A stretch of 64,000 nt of DNA from Rhodococcus sp. KBS0724 (GCF_005938745.2 NZ_VCBX02000001.1:5780501-5844500), one strand, 5' to 3'; shown: positions 26,800-35,192, numbered from the stretch's first letter. Numbers and translations: made by a program. The notes: a model not told the origin generated them from the letters alone.

Positions 26800-27588
26800 A
26801 TGATCGATCCTCAGTACTACGGCCCGTGGGCAGTGATCGCCGGCGGTTCCGAAGGTGTCGGCTCAGGGTTCGCCGACGAGCTCAGCAAGATCGGCATCAA
26901 CCTGGTGCTCATTGCCCGCAAGCCGGGTCCGCTCGAGGAAACCGCAGCCAAGGCACGCGCCAACGGCGTCGAAGTACGCACTCTCGCACTGGATCTGCTT
27001 GTTCCCGACGCGCTCGATCAGATCAAGGCCGTCACCGACGACCTCGAAGTGGGCTTGCTCATCTTCAACGCCGGCGCCAACAGCTACGGCCACGAGTTCG
27101 TCACCGGTGATCTGAAAGGTTTTGCCGGAGTCATCGAGCTGAACATCAACAAACAGCTCGAACTCTCGCACCACTTCGGCGGTTTGATGAAGGATCGCGG
27201 ACGCGGCGGCATCATGCTGCTCGGTTCGTTGGCCGGATTCATGGGCTCCGAGCACCAGAGCATCTACGCGGCATCCAAGGCATTCGGACGCATCTTCGCC
27301 GAGAGCTTGTGGCTCGAGCTTCAGCCGTACGGCGTTCACGTCGTCGAGTTCATTCTCGGTGTCACACGCACACCGGCGATGATTCGCGCCGGCCTCAACT
27401 TCGACATCCCCGGCATGAACGTCGCGGAGCCCGAAGATGTTGCACGCGAAGGACTCGAGCACCTCGCCGACGGCCCGATCTGGGTTGCCGCCGGAAACTA
27501 CGAGGGCGCTCAGAAGCGCAGCGGCTTCCCCCGCGACAAGATGGTCAAGGGCGCTGCCGAAGCGATGCGTAAGCTGCTCAACCGCTGA
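26800..27588 (+). CDS. Short-chain dehydrogenase/reductase (SDR)
   Basis: This 262-residue SDR begins MIDPQYYGPWAVIAGGSEGV, with a cofactor loop GGSEGVGSGFADEL near 14-27, FNAGANSYG near 87 and the catalytic YAASKAF near 155, with GSLAGF for the serine. The GGSEG variant replaces the usual TGxxxG. The stretch ARKPGPLEE after strand 2 suggests NADP. An AAGG ribosome binding site precedes the ATG. It follows the kshA pair by 30 bases, so it is probably part of that operon and acts on a keto or hydroxy group of a steroid intermediate. Confidence 0.85.
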   Translation: MIDPQYYGPWAVIAGGSEGVGSGFADELSKIGINLVLIARKPGPLEETAAKARANGVEVRTLALDLLVPDALDQIKAVTDDLEVGLLIFNAGANSYGHEFVTGDLKGFAGVIELNINKQLELSHHFGGLMKDRGRGGIMLLGSLAGFMGSEHQSIYAASKAFGRIFAESLWLELQPYGVHVVEFILGVTRTPAMIRAGLNFDIPGMNVAEPEDVAREGLEHLADGPIWVAAGNYEGAQKRSGFPRDKMVKGAAEAMRKLLNR

Positions 27589-27593
27589 CAGGT

Positions 27594-27640
27594 GCTGTGC
27601 GCCTTTGTTAACCCCCCGCCGCCCGAGAAAGGCGCACAGC
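27594..27640. repeat. Hairpin of the GTGCGCC/GGCGCAC family abutting a start codon
   Basis: GCTGTGCGCCTTT (27594-27606) and AAAGGCGCACAGC (27628-27640) form a perfect 13-bp stem with a 21-base loop. The next base is the A of the ATG of the NTF2-like gene, and its only candidate ribosome binding site, AAAGG, is inside the stem. It may act as a partial terminator and translational brake. Confidence 0.7.
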
Positions 27641-28099
27641 ATGAGCGTCGACATCACCACTCTTCTCGCCGAACGTGAGATCACCCGCTCCATCTTCGAG
27701 TTCGCCCGCGCCATGGACGCCCGCGATTGGGATGAACTCCACCGAATCATGACATCGGACGCCACCGCCGAACTGGGAACCGGAACTCTTCGTGGACCCG
27801 CCGAGGTGGTGGCCTCCATCCGCTCGTTTCTCGACGACTGCGGCCCCACCCAACATCTGATCGGCAACGTGCTCGTCGAGGTCGTCGGCGATATTGCCAC
27901 CAGTCGAGCCTATGTCAGCGACATGCATCTGGGTACGGGCAGCAAGGCGCACCTCAGTTTTTCGACGCTGGGCGACTACCACGATTCCTGGGCACTGATC
28001 GACGGAGTCTGGCGAATGACACACCGCACCAAGCATTCCCACGGAGTACGTGGGTCAATCGAGGTTCTCGGCGCGGGCCCCAGCGGCTGGCGAAGGTAA
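27641..28099 (+). CDS. SnoaL/NTF2-like protein
   Basis: This 152-residue SnoaL_4-type protein starts MSVDITTLLAEREITRSIFE and continues FARAMDARDWDELHRIM, the typical N-terminal helix pair. QHLIGNVLVEVVGD and WRMTHRTKHSHGVRG form the pocket-side strands. The start is the ATG directly after the hairpin; upstream in-frame sequence belongs to the SDR shadow frame. It ends 1 base before the convergent SDR stop. It probably handles a steroid or polyketide-like intermediate as isomerase or dehydratase; the activity is not established. Confidence 0.82.
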   Translation: MSVDITTLLAEREITRSIFEFARAMDARDWDELHRIMTSDATAELGTGTLRGPAEVVASIRSFLDDCGPTQHLIGNVLVEVVGDIATSRAYVSDMHLGTGSKAHLSFSTLGDYHDSWALIDGVWRMTHRTKHSHGVRGSIEVLGAGPSGWRR

Positions 28100-28100
28100 C

Positions 28101-28895
28101 TCAGCCCAGCATCGCGGATCGTCCGGTTGCGAGGGGACTCTTGCTGGTGAGTCCCCCGTCGACCACCAAGGTCTGCCCGGTCATGTAGCGGGATTCGTCC
28201 GACGCCAGATAGACCATGGCATTCGCGATATCTTCCGGTTGCCCGAGGTAGGGCAGTGCATTTGCCTGCTTCATTCCTTCGATGACGTCAGCCGGGATGT
28301 TGTTCACCAACGCGGGCGTCAGAATTGCACCGGGTGCCACGCCGTTGCACCGAATGTTCTCCGGTCCGTACTGAACAGCGATGTACTGAGTCAGCCGGAT
28401 TACCGCAGCCTTGGCCGCTCCATAGGCCGATTGCAACGAATCACCGATCAAGCCGCCCACCGAGGCGGTGTTGATGATCGATCCACCGCCCGCTTCGATC
28501 ATGTGCGGAATCGCCAGACGCGACGCAACCACTGTGCTGCGGGCGTTGAGCGCCATCACACGATCCCACTCGTCCAAGTCCAACCGCAGTAGGTCGAGGT
28601 CTTTGCGCGGGTTGCTTCCACCCACGTGATTACACAGGACATTGACGCCACCGAATTCGGCTACCGCTAGTTCGATCATCGCAGCAACGGCTTCTTCGTC
28701 CATGACATTGACGCCGAAACCTACTGCAGTACCGCCTAACTTGCGAATGGAGGCGGCTGCTTCCTCTGCATGTGACGCATCAAGATCGGCAACCAGAACC
28801 TTTGCTCCTTCGGCTGCCATGATCCCGGCGCCAGCGCGGCCAATTCCGCTGGCTGCCCCGGTGATCACAACGTTCTTACCTTCGAGCCTGTTCAT
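28101..28895 (-). CDS. Short-chain dehydrogenase/reductase (SDR)
   Basis: This 264-residue classical SDR begins MNRLEGKNVVITGAASGIGR. It has VADLDASHAEEAAASI indicating NAD preference, NHVGGSNP instead of the usual NNAG, NTASVGGLIGD for the serine and YGAAKAAVIRLTQYIA for the Tyr-Lys pair. The C-terminal DESRYMTGQTLVVDGG is typical. It stands alone on the minus strand between the kshA group and the TauD gene. The substrate is unknown; hydroxysteroid or hydroxyacyl-CoA oxidation fits the context. Confidence 0.87.
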   Translation of the reverse strand: MNRLEGKNVVITGAASGIGRAGAGIMAAEGAKVLVADLDASHAEEAAASIRKLGGTAVGFGVNVMDEEAVAAMIELAVAEFGGVNVLCNHVGGSNPRKDLDLLRLDLDEWDRVMALNARSTVVASRLAIPHMIEAGGGSIINTASVGGLIGDSLQSAYGAAKAAVIRLTQYIAVQYGPENIRCNGVAPGAILTPALVNNIPADVIEGMKQANALPYLGQPEDIANAMVYLASDESRYMTGQTLVVDGGLTSKSPLATGRSAMLG

Positions 28896-29060
28896 CTTCG
28901 CTCACTTTCGGGGCATCGCCTACGTCCGGATCTCACACGCCCGGCGACTACCCAATCACTACCAGTGAACGCCTGATCACCAACTCCCTTCAACTTTCTT
29001 GAATGAACTCACAAGTACGTGACGACGGTCCGTCCACCTGCTACATCTGCGGCATTGGCC

Positions 29061-30011
29061 TCAGGACGATCGAACACCTAATGGCCGGTCGCCGACGATC
29101 GAGATCCGGTCCATCACACGACGGGCCGGAAAGTAATCACTCGACGCATAGTGCTGACACGTCCGATTATCCCAGAAGGCAACGGTATTCGGCTCCCACT
29201 TCAATCGGACCTGGAATTCCGGACGATTGACGTGCCGGTACAGCAGGGTGAGAAGTTCGTTCGACTCCTCTTGCGAAACCCCGACGATCCGTTGCGTGAA
29301 GGTCATGTTCACGAACAGGACCCGCCTGCCACTCTCGGGAATGACTCGCACAACCGGATGCTGCACCGGCGGAAATTTTGGACGCAGCATTTCCACAGCC
29401 TCGGCCGGCATCGACTTTCCGAACGCGTTGATCCAATCATGCTCGGCTTCAAGGTGTTCGATGCGATCCTTGATATCCTGCGGCAGGAGGTCGTAGGCCG
29501 CAGCAGTATCAGCCCACAACGTGTCGCCTCCCACTTCCGGAACCTCGACGGCCCGAAGAACTGCCGCAAAAGACGGATGCTCGTGCCACGTCACATCGTT
29601 GTGCCAGTTGTTCTCGACGCCCCCAACCATTGCGTCCTTGGCCAGCGTCGTGACGTCGATGTCGGTCTGACCCGGCTGGGTGTACTTGAAGAACGGATGT
29701 TGCTCGAGCGAACCCCAGCGTTCCGCGAAGGCGCGATGCTCCGCACGGTCGATATCCTGATCCCGGAAGAACAGCACCTTCCACTCGAGCAAAGCTCGGC
29801 GCAGTTCGGCAATAACCTCGTCGGACAGGTCGCCACTCAGGCGCAGTCCCGAGATTTCCGCACCAATGGTGGGCGTCTGCGCCTTGACCGTAAAATGGAT
29901 ATACGGCTGCGGTGCAACCGTTTCCGGATTCCGGTTTGCCACCAGCGGGCCATACGCAGCCAGCGGGTCCGTCGGGATCGGAAAGATCATGGTGGGAAAC
30001 AGGACGGCCAT
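29061..30011 (-). CDS. TauD/TfdA-family Fe(II)/2-oxoglutarate dioxygenase
   Basis: This 316-residue TauD-type enzyme carries the iron triad as His and Asp in NNWHNDVTWHEHPSF (about residue 136) and the distal His in NRTCQHYASSDYFP, with the 2-oxoglutarate-binding Arg in RRVMDRISIVGD. Family members hydroxylate sulfonates, chloro-phenoxy acids or other side chains. Sulfonate release is one possibility, and a sulfur operon lies 6 kb away, but lipid-type substrates are equally likely. The start follows AAGGAG. A palindromic element sits upstream at 30060-30079. Confidence 0.88.
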   Translation of the reverse strand: MAVLFPTMIFPIPTDPLAAYGPLVANRNPETVAPQPYIHFTVKAQTPTIGAEISGLRLSGDLSDEVIAELRRALLEWKVLFFRDQDIDRAEHRAFAERWGSLEQHPFFKYTQPGQTDIDVTTLAKDAMVGGVENNWHNDVTWHEHPSFAAVLRAVEVPEVGGDTLWADTAAAYDLLPQDIKDRIEHLEAEHDWINAFGKSMPAEAVEMLRPKFPPVQHPVVRVIPESGRRVLFVNMTFTQRIVGVSQEESNELLTLLYRHVNRPEFQVRLKWEPNTVAFWDNRTCQHYASSDYFPARRVMDRISIVGDRPLGVRSS

Positions 30012-30059
30012 CTTCAGACTCCTTCGAGTACAGCGACAGTGAACCAGATCACCATCAAC

Positions 30060-30079
30060 GTTAAGGATTATCCCTTAAC
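30060..30079. promoter_or_regulatory. Palindromic candidate operator upstream of the TauD gene
   Basis: Perfect 7-base arms GTTAAGG (30060-30066) and CCTTAAC (30073-30079) flank a 6-base centre. The element lies about 50 bases upstream of the TauD start, between it and the preceding acyl-CoA synthetase stop. The regulator is not identified. Confidence 0.5.
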
Positions 30080-30090
30080 CTGTCAACGCT

Positions 30091-31611
30091 TCATCCCAGC
30101 AGCACGCCCTTGATCTCGTTTTTGAGAACCTTTCCGACTTTCGATCGCGGCAGATCTTCCCAGACGAGAATTTCTTTCGGTGTCTTCACGCTTCCGATGC
30201 GAGCCTTCACAAAGGCCATGACTTCTGCTCCGTCGATGACCGCTCCCTGATGCGGTTGTACGACGGCCACAACACGCTCGCCCCATTTGTCGTCTGGCAG
30301 ACCGATCACCCCGCAGTCCTGAATTCCCGGATAGGCCATTAGTGCCTGCTCGACCTCCACTGAATAGACGTTGAATCCACCGGTGATGATCATGTCCTTT
30401 GCACGGTCCACGATGAACAGGAAGTTGTCCTCGTCCAGATATCCGATATCGCCGGTGTGATGCCACCCGTGCGCCGACGCCTCGGCGCTGGCTTGCGGGT
30501 TCTTGAAGTACCCCGCCATCACCAGCGAACTGCGAATCACGACCTCCCCGCGTTCTCCGCGCCCGAGTAGTTGGCCCTTGTCGTTCATGATCCCGACGGT
30601 AACCAGGGGCGACGGGCGCCCGGCGGAGGACAATCGCTCGGTGGCAATTGCTCCGTCTCGGCCGAAATGATCCTTTGGTGCCATCGTCGAGATCATCATC
30701 GGCGCTTCGCTTTGCCCGAAGAGTTGCGCCATGACCGGCCCGATCTTGGTGATCGCCTCCTCGAGCCTGGTCGGCGAGATGGGCGCAGCGCCGTACCAGA
30801 AGCATTGCAGCGAGCCAAGATCCGTGCCCGCCAGATCAGAATGCTCTAGCAGCATGTAGATGAGCGTCGGCGGCAGGAACGTGTGCGTGACTTTGTGTTT
30901 CTGTACGTTCTCCAAGAAGGCACCGAGCTCGGGTTTCGGCATGATGACAACTTCTCCGCCCAACGCCATGATCGGAAAGCAGAGAACCCCGGCCGCGTGT
31001 GTCAACGGCGCCAACGCCAAATACACCGGACGCCCCTCGAAGGGGTAGCTCATCAAAGTGATCGCTGTCATCGTCTCGATATTGTGGCCGGTCAGCATCA
31101 CACCCTTGGGACGCCCGGTGGTACCGCCGGTCCCGACGAGCATGGTCATGTCGTCGAGCGGCGCCGCCTCCGATTCTTCTGCACCGAGCCAATTTTCGAG
31201 GGACGGTGCCCAGTCGGTCTCACCGTCGATGCAGACCAGCGTCACCAATTTCGGCAGCGCCCCCCTGATCGAGTCGACAAGAGGCTCATACGACTTCTGG
31301 AAGAACAGGGCCCGAGTATCGAACAGATCCAACAAGTCTCGGTTTTCCGCAGCTTCGTTTCGCGGATTGATCGGGCACCACACCGCTCCCGCTCGACTGA
31401 TACCGAAAACGCACGAAAACGAGATCGGATCATTGCCGGACAGAATGGCCACCTTGTCTCCCGGGGCAATTCCGGAGGTCACAAGCGATGCGGCGAACCG
31501 GCGACTGAACTGTTGAACGTCACCGTAGGTGAGCGTGCGCTCCTCCATCGTCAAACATGGCGCGGTGGAACCGAGAGAGGCTCCCTTGTCGAGATAGTCG
31601 GTCAAACGCAT
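30091..31611 (-). CDS. Acyl-CoA synthetase (AMP-forming)
   Basis: This 506-residue ANL enzyme begins MRLTDYLDKGASLGSTAPCL. It has the P-loop TMLVGTGGTTGRPKGVMLTG (about 157-176), the adenylation motif QLFGQSEAPMM (about 305), the TGDIGYLDEDNF hinge region and SKVGKVLKNE with the catalytic lysine. It is located 34 bases behind the saccharopine-dehydrogenase-like gene and 50 from an SDR operon, so it probably activates an acid produced by those enzymes. The start at 31611 is the first ATG giving a family-like N-terminus; the longer ORF overlaps the upstream gene. Confidence 0.9.
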   Translation of the reverse strand: MRLTDYLDKGASLGSTAPCLTMEERTLTYGDVQQFSRRFAASLVTSGIAPGDKVAILSGNDPISFSCVFGISRAGAVWCPINPRNEAAENRDLLDLFDTRALFFQKSYEPLVDSIRGALPKLVTLVCIDGETDWAPSLENWLGAEESEAAPLDDMTMLVGTGGTTGRPKGVMLTGHNIETMTAITLMSYPFEGRPVYLALAPLTHAAGVLCFPIMALGGEVVIMPKPELGAFLENVQKHKVTHTFLPPTLIYMLLEHSDLAGTDLGSLQCFWYGAAPISPTRLEEAITKIGPVMAQLFGQSEAPMMISTMAPKDHFGRDGAIATERLSSAGRPSPLVTVGIMNDKGQLLGRGERGEVVIRSSLVMAGYFKNPQASAEASAHGWHHTGDIGYLDEDNFLFIVDRAKDMIITGGFNVYSVEVEQALMAYPGIQDCGVIGLPDDKWGERVVAVVQPHQGAVIDGAEVMAFVKARIGSVKTPKEILVWEDLPRSKVGKVLKNEIKGVLLG

Positions 31612-31645
31612 AGCGGGAGCCTCTCCGGCAGAATCGGGCAGTGGT

Positions 31646-32767
31646 CTAGGTGTTGATGGTGATTTCGGGTTCCAGCGCCAACCCGAAGCTACGCAACGCA
31701 CCCAACAGTTCGCGGTGGCCGAAGGCCTGGCACGCCGACGCCAATCCCACACGCTTGGGCGGCTGCTGCAACAGCGAGTGCGCCGCATATGCCTGCAACA
31801 GGCCCGTCTGCTTGTAGTTGCAGTTGCCGTGGATCACGACATGGGCGCGTCCGAGCGGACCGGACGCGTATACCGAGTCCATCGACGTGTTGATGCGCGG
31901 GTTTTCGCGCGGCGGCATGCCTGCCTGCACCGAACCGGCAATTTCCGCCAGCGCCGCCTCCTGCTGATCCGCGGGCAACGTCTTGATCTGCTCTTCCACC
32001 ATCTTCTGCGTGGCAACTACGCCTTCCATCACAGAGCGGTCGAACACGCCACCCGCAGCCTTGACGTTGGATACACGTGGGTCGTTCTTGAACCACACCG
32101 GATGGCAGGTTCCACCCCACGGCAAGGCCAGCGCCGTCTCGTGCTGCCCCGGAACAACAACGTCGAAGGTTGAACCGGGCGCCCACTGCACGTACTTGTT
32201 CTGCTCGAGGTAGTACCAGTTGGCTTTGAGGATCGTGAAGATGGTCTGGGTGGATGCGTAGGTGGGAAATCCCTTCCACAGCACCAGAATATCGAGAGTG
32301 TCGAGTCCCGGATTCTCCAGCGCGATGTTGGCGGCAATCTCACCGGTCGTGTACATCTGCGCAATACCGGGTGAGAGCAACAGACCCTTTTCTTGGTATT
32401 TGTCGCCGAACTTCTCCTGAACGTCGAGAACCCAGTCCTGCTCGCCGGTGGTGTCCATGTAGTGGCAGCCGGCGTTGAGCGCCGCCTCTACTACGGTGCC
32501 ACCCAACTTGATGAACGGGCCAACCATGTTGCTGACTACCTGTGCGCCGGTGAACAGTTCGGTCAATGCTTCCACCGTGTGCTCCACCTCGACCACTTCG
32601 TGATCAACAGTGTCGAGGCCGGGAATCTTGTCGAGCACTTCTTGGATGCGTGCGGCATCTCGGCCGGCGGCGATGAACGGAATGTTGAACTCTCGCAGGT
32701 ATTCACACACGAGGCGTCCTGTGTACCCGGAAACGCCGTAGACGACGACTGGCTTCTTGTCAGACAT
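31646..32767 (-). CDS. Saccharopine dehydrogenase-like NAD(P)-binding protein (DUF5938 type)
   Basis: This 373-residue protein begins MSDKKPVVVYGVSGYTGRLV, a Rossmann fold of the saccharopine dehydrogenase/trans-acting enoyl reductase group with GVSGYTGRL as nucleotide loop. The following VVSNMVGPFIKLGGTVVEAA and CHYMDTTGEQDWV are typical of this group. The C-terminal half (about 200-373) has no motif I can name. It lies between an SDR and an acyl-CoA synthetase on one strand, with 34- and 50-base gaps, indicating a three-gene operon. Reduction of an unsaturated acid or CoA ester is plausible; lysine biosynthesis is not supported by context. Confidence 0.75.
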   Translation of the reverse strand: MSDKKPVVVYGVSGYTGRLVCEYLREFNIPFIAAGRDAARIQEVLDKIPGLDTVDHEVVEVEHTVEALTELFTGAQVVSNMVGPFIKLGGTVVEAALNAGCHYMDTTGEQDWVLDVQEKFGDKYQEKGLLLSPGIAQMYTTGEIAANIALENPGLDTLDILVLWKGFPTYASTQTIFTILKANWYYLEQNKYVQWAPGSTFDVVVPGQHETALALPWGGTCHPVWFKNDPRVSNVKAAGGVFDRSVMEGVVATQKMVEEQIKTLPADQQEAALAEIAGSVQAGMPPRENPRINTSMDSVYASGPLGRAHVVIHGNCNYKQTGLLQAYAAHSLLQQPPKRVGLASACQAFGHRELLGALRSFGLALEPEITINT

Positions 32768-32817
32768 GGTGGTTGAACCTTTCGAAGTTGGGGTCGAGCC
32801 GAAAATGACTGTGTGGG

Positions 32818-33621
32818 TTACATACCCATGCCGCCGTCGACGGGCAGGCCGATACCGGTAATGAAGCGTGCAGCATCCGAGGCCAGGAAGACGACGGCGT
32901 CCGCCATGTCGTTGACTTCACCGAGACGTCCGAGTGGCGTGAGCCCGATGACGTCGCCCACGGCCGCCTCCGCGCTGGGCCACAAACCGAGCTTTTCCAT
33001 GTCAGACGCGAGACCCAGACCCATCTCTGTCGCGACAAGTCCCGGATAGACACAGTTCACGCGTACTCCGTAGCCAAGCTTGCCGGACTCCGTCGCAGCA
33101 ACGCGGGTAAAGCGGTCGACGGCGGACTTGGTGGCCGAGTATCCACTGATGCCGGGAAACGGAATCGTCGCGGCAACCGACGAGATGTTGATGATGGACC
33201 CGCCGCCACCCGCTATCCCACCAGGCCGCATGCTGCGCAAACCGTGTTTGGTGCCGAGCGCAGTGCCGAGAATGTTCACCTCACACATCCGTCGGATGTC
33301 ATCCGCGTCCAGGTCCACCACCAGTGAAGAAATTTCAATGCCCGCATTGTTGACGAGGATGTCGAAACCGCCCAGGGTTTCCGCGGTGGCAGCGACCGCG
33401 TCAGCCCAGTTGGCGTCGTCGGTGACGTCGAGCCGGACGAAGCCGGTCTTGGCTCCGCCGGAACCGACGGCTTCCGCGGTTGCCCGGCCCTCGTCTTCGA
33501 GAACGTCGCCGATCATCACCGACGCTCCCGCCTGTGCCAACGCTTCCGCCATTCCAGCACCGAGACCCTTGGCGCCGCCTGTGACCAGTGCTTTTCGTCC
33601 CTCGAGATCAAACACGCTCAT
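32818..33621 (-). CDS. Short-chain dehydrogenase/reductase (SDR)
   Basis: This 267-residue SDR begins MSVFDLEGRKALVTGGAKGL, with TGGAKGLGAGMA, NNAGIEISS, NISSVAATI and the catalytic YSATKSAVDRFTRVAA. VFLASDAARFITGIG and the C-terminal VDGGMGM are standard. GGAGG lies 8 bases before the ATG. It is first in the operon SDR, saccharopine-dehydrogenase-like, acyl-CoA synthetase. The promoter region is shared with the divergent TetR gene and contains a triple half-site operator, so TetR control is likely. Confidence 0.88.
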   Translation of the reverse strand: MSVFDLEGRKALVTGGAKGLGAGMAEALAQAGASVMIGDVLEDEGRATAEAVGSGGAKTGFVRLDVTDDANWADAVAATAETLGGFDILVNNAGIEISSLVVDLDADDIRRMCEVNILGTALGTKHGLRSMRPGGIAGGGGSIINISSVAATIPFPGISGYSATKSAVDRFTRVAATESGKLGYGVRVNCVYPGLVATEMGLGLASDMEKLGLWPSAEAAVGDVIGLTPLGRLGEVNDMADAVVFLASDAARFITGIGLPVDGGMGM

Positions 33622-33721
33622 TTTTCACTGCCTCCATGACTGAAATGAATCTCGCGATGCCACCGTTCACAGCAACGCTGCCAAGTGGCGTGAGTCACAG
33701 AGTATTCAACTTTGGACGAGT

Positions 33722-33750
33722 GTCAAGAGAAATCTTGACGACTGTCAAGA
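33722..33750. promoter_or_regulatory. Overlapping double palindrome, candidate TetR operator
   Basis: GTCAAGA (33722-33728), TCTTGAC (33733-33739) and GTCAAGA (33744-33750) are three alternating 7-base half-sites, each separated by 4 bases. The central one is shared by two perfect palindromes. The element lies between the divergent SDR (33621) and TetR (33811) genes and overlaps a TTGACG that could be a -35 element. Confidence 0.7.
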
Positions 33751-33810
33751 TTTTGTTACACGATCGTCAAAGAGCAGGGACTACACTGTGTCCAGCAGCC
33801 GGTCATACTG

Positions 33811-34518
33811 ATGGAACAATTCGCAGGAACAGGACGTAACGCCGTGACAACCACCGTCGAGAATGCAAGTGGGACAACTAAAAAGAGTTCCCCGAGCAAC
33901 GCCGACAAGGTCTCACGTCGGCAGGTCGACAAGTTCTCCGAGCGACGCGATCAGTTGGCCGAAGCAGCGTTGCAAACGCTCGCCGAACTCGGCTACGCGC
34001 GTACGAGCCTGCGCGAAATCGCCCAGAACTCCGAGTTTTCCCACGGCGTCCTGCACTACTACTTCAGCGACAAAGTCGACCTCATCACGCACTGCGTGCG
34101 CCACTACAAGGCGCGCTGCGTCACCCGCTACGACGGCATAGTCTCGACCGCTCAGACACCCGAAGAGTTGCGGGCCGGATTCGGGGCCATCTTGGCCGAG
34201 ACCATGCTCAACGAGGCGACGATGCACCGACTCTGGTACGACCTGCGGGCACAGTCCCTCTTCGAGGAGTCTTTCCGCGCAGACGTAGCCGCAATCGATG
34301 CAAGCCTCGAAAACATGATCTGGCGCATCGTCAGCCGCTACGCAGAACTGCTCGACACCGAACCCACCATCACGCCTTCCGCTATGTACGGAGTTTTCGA
34401 CGGCCTGTTCCAACAGAGTCTGCTTCGTCATTTCTCCGGCGACGAGAGCGCCGCTACGGATCTGTCCGACACTGTGCAGTCGATACTCGTACAGGTGGTG
34501 CCCACTCCGCACGCCTAA
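33811..34518 (+). CDS. TetR-family transcriptional regulator
   Basis: This TetR protein is 235 residues from the ATG at 33811, or 224 from a GTG at 33844 that has AGGA upstream; the first 30 residues are low-complexity (TTKKSSPSNADK), so the start is uncertain. The helix-turn-helix reads TSLREIAQNSEFSHGVLHYY followed by FSDKVDLI. The ligand domain contains LWYDLRAQSLFEESFRADV. It diverges from the SDR operon and probably represses it through the GTCAAGA palindromes. The stop overlaps the stop of the next TetR gene by four bases on opposite strands. Confidence 0.85.
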   Translation: MEQFAGTGRNAVTTTVENASGTTKKSSPSNADKVSRRQVDKFSERRDQLAEAALQTLAELGYARTSLREIAQNSEFSHGVLHYYFSDKVDLITHCVRHYKARCVTRYDGIVSTAQTPEELRAGFGAILAETMLNEATMHRLWYDLRAQSLFEESFRADVAAIDASLENMIWRIVSRYAELLDTEPTITPSAMYGVFDGLFQQSLLRHFSGDESAATDLSDTVQSILVQVVPTPHA

Positions 34519-35138
34519 CGGACTGCGATGCTTTCCGCGACAAACCTTGCGCCACGGTCGAATTCGACAAGCACGTCGAATTCGGCATCTTGACGCCAGA
34601 ATCTGACCAGCGTGCCGTAGACGCCACCGATCATCTGCGCCAGGAACAACGGTGGATAGTCGGTTCGAACCTCACCGGCCTCGAGACCGGCAGCGACAAT
34701 GCGCAGCAGTTCCACGTGAAACCGCTTGTCGTGGGAGGCTCCCGCACCGGACGCGGCAAAGTCGCGTTCCAATTCCGTTGTCACCATACGTAAATAGCGT
34801 GGATGCTTCACCGACTGCAGTGCAAAATCCTCGAAAAGTTTGACGATTCGGTCCGTCGTGGATATCGGTGTCCCCATCAGCTTGTCCACCATCGACGCAA
34901 GCTGATCCAGATGGTCACTGTGCAGCGCTTCGAGAACCGCATCCTTGCCCTGGAAATAGTTGAAGAACGTGGCCCGCGAAACTTCTGCCCGCTCAGCGAT
35001 ATCTTCGACGGTAGTGCTGGCAAATCCTTGTGCCGAGAAGAGAACACGAGAGGCGGACAGCAACCGATCGTTGGTGTCACGCTTGTTCTGTTCACGTTTG
35101 GAAACCATGTCTTTGGAAACTATGTCTTTGGAAACCAC
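34515..35138 (-). CDS. TetR-family transcriptional regulator with repeated N-terminus
   Basis: This 207-residue TetR protein starts at the GTG at 35138, with GAGGAGG upstream at good spacing; an internal ATG at 35108 would give MVSKREQ. The N-terminus is built from a 15-base repeat giving VSKDI-VSKDM-VSK. The helix-turn-helix is TTVEDIAERAEVSRATFFNY followed by FQGKDAV. It diverges from the enoyl-CoA hydratase gene, whose start overlaps a TGGACT/AGTCCA palindrome, the likely operator. Ligand prediction is not possible; an acyl-CoA would fit. Confidence 0.85.
   Translation of the reverse strand: MVSKDIVSKDMVSKREQNKRDTNDRLLSASRVLFSAQGFASTTVEDIAERAEVSRATFFNYFQGKDAVLEALHSDHLDQLASMVDKLMGTPISTTDRIVKLFEDFALQSVKHPRYLRMVTTELERDFAASGAGASHDKRFHVELLRIVAAGLEAGEVRTDYPPLFLAQMIGGVYGTLVRFWRQDAEFDVLVEFDRGARFVAESIAVR
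35097..35135. repeat. 15-bp tandem repeat at the start of a TetR gene
   Basis: On the minus strand GTTTCCAAAGACAT plus A or G occurs twice (35121-35135, 35106-35120), followed by a partial third copy GTTTCCAAA (35097-35105). Each full copy adds five codons in frame. The repeats lie between two possible start codons. Confidence 0.85.
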
Positions 35139-35192
35139 GCGGACTCGCCTCCTCAGCGCTGGGCCGTGCAATCAGCGTACGGAAGAATATAG

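Noticed and set aside
31646..32767. Lysine-biosynthesis saccharopine dehydrogenase
   Set aside because: Only the N-terminal nucleotide fold agrees; the context is CoA ligase and SDR genes, not amino-acid synthesis.
33722..33750. KstR2 operator (ANCAAGNNCTTGNT)
   Set aside because: CAAG and CTTG half-sites are present but separated by 6 bases rather than 2, so it does not fit KstR2.
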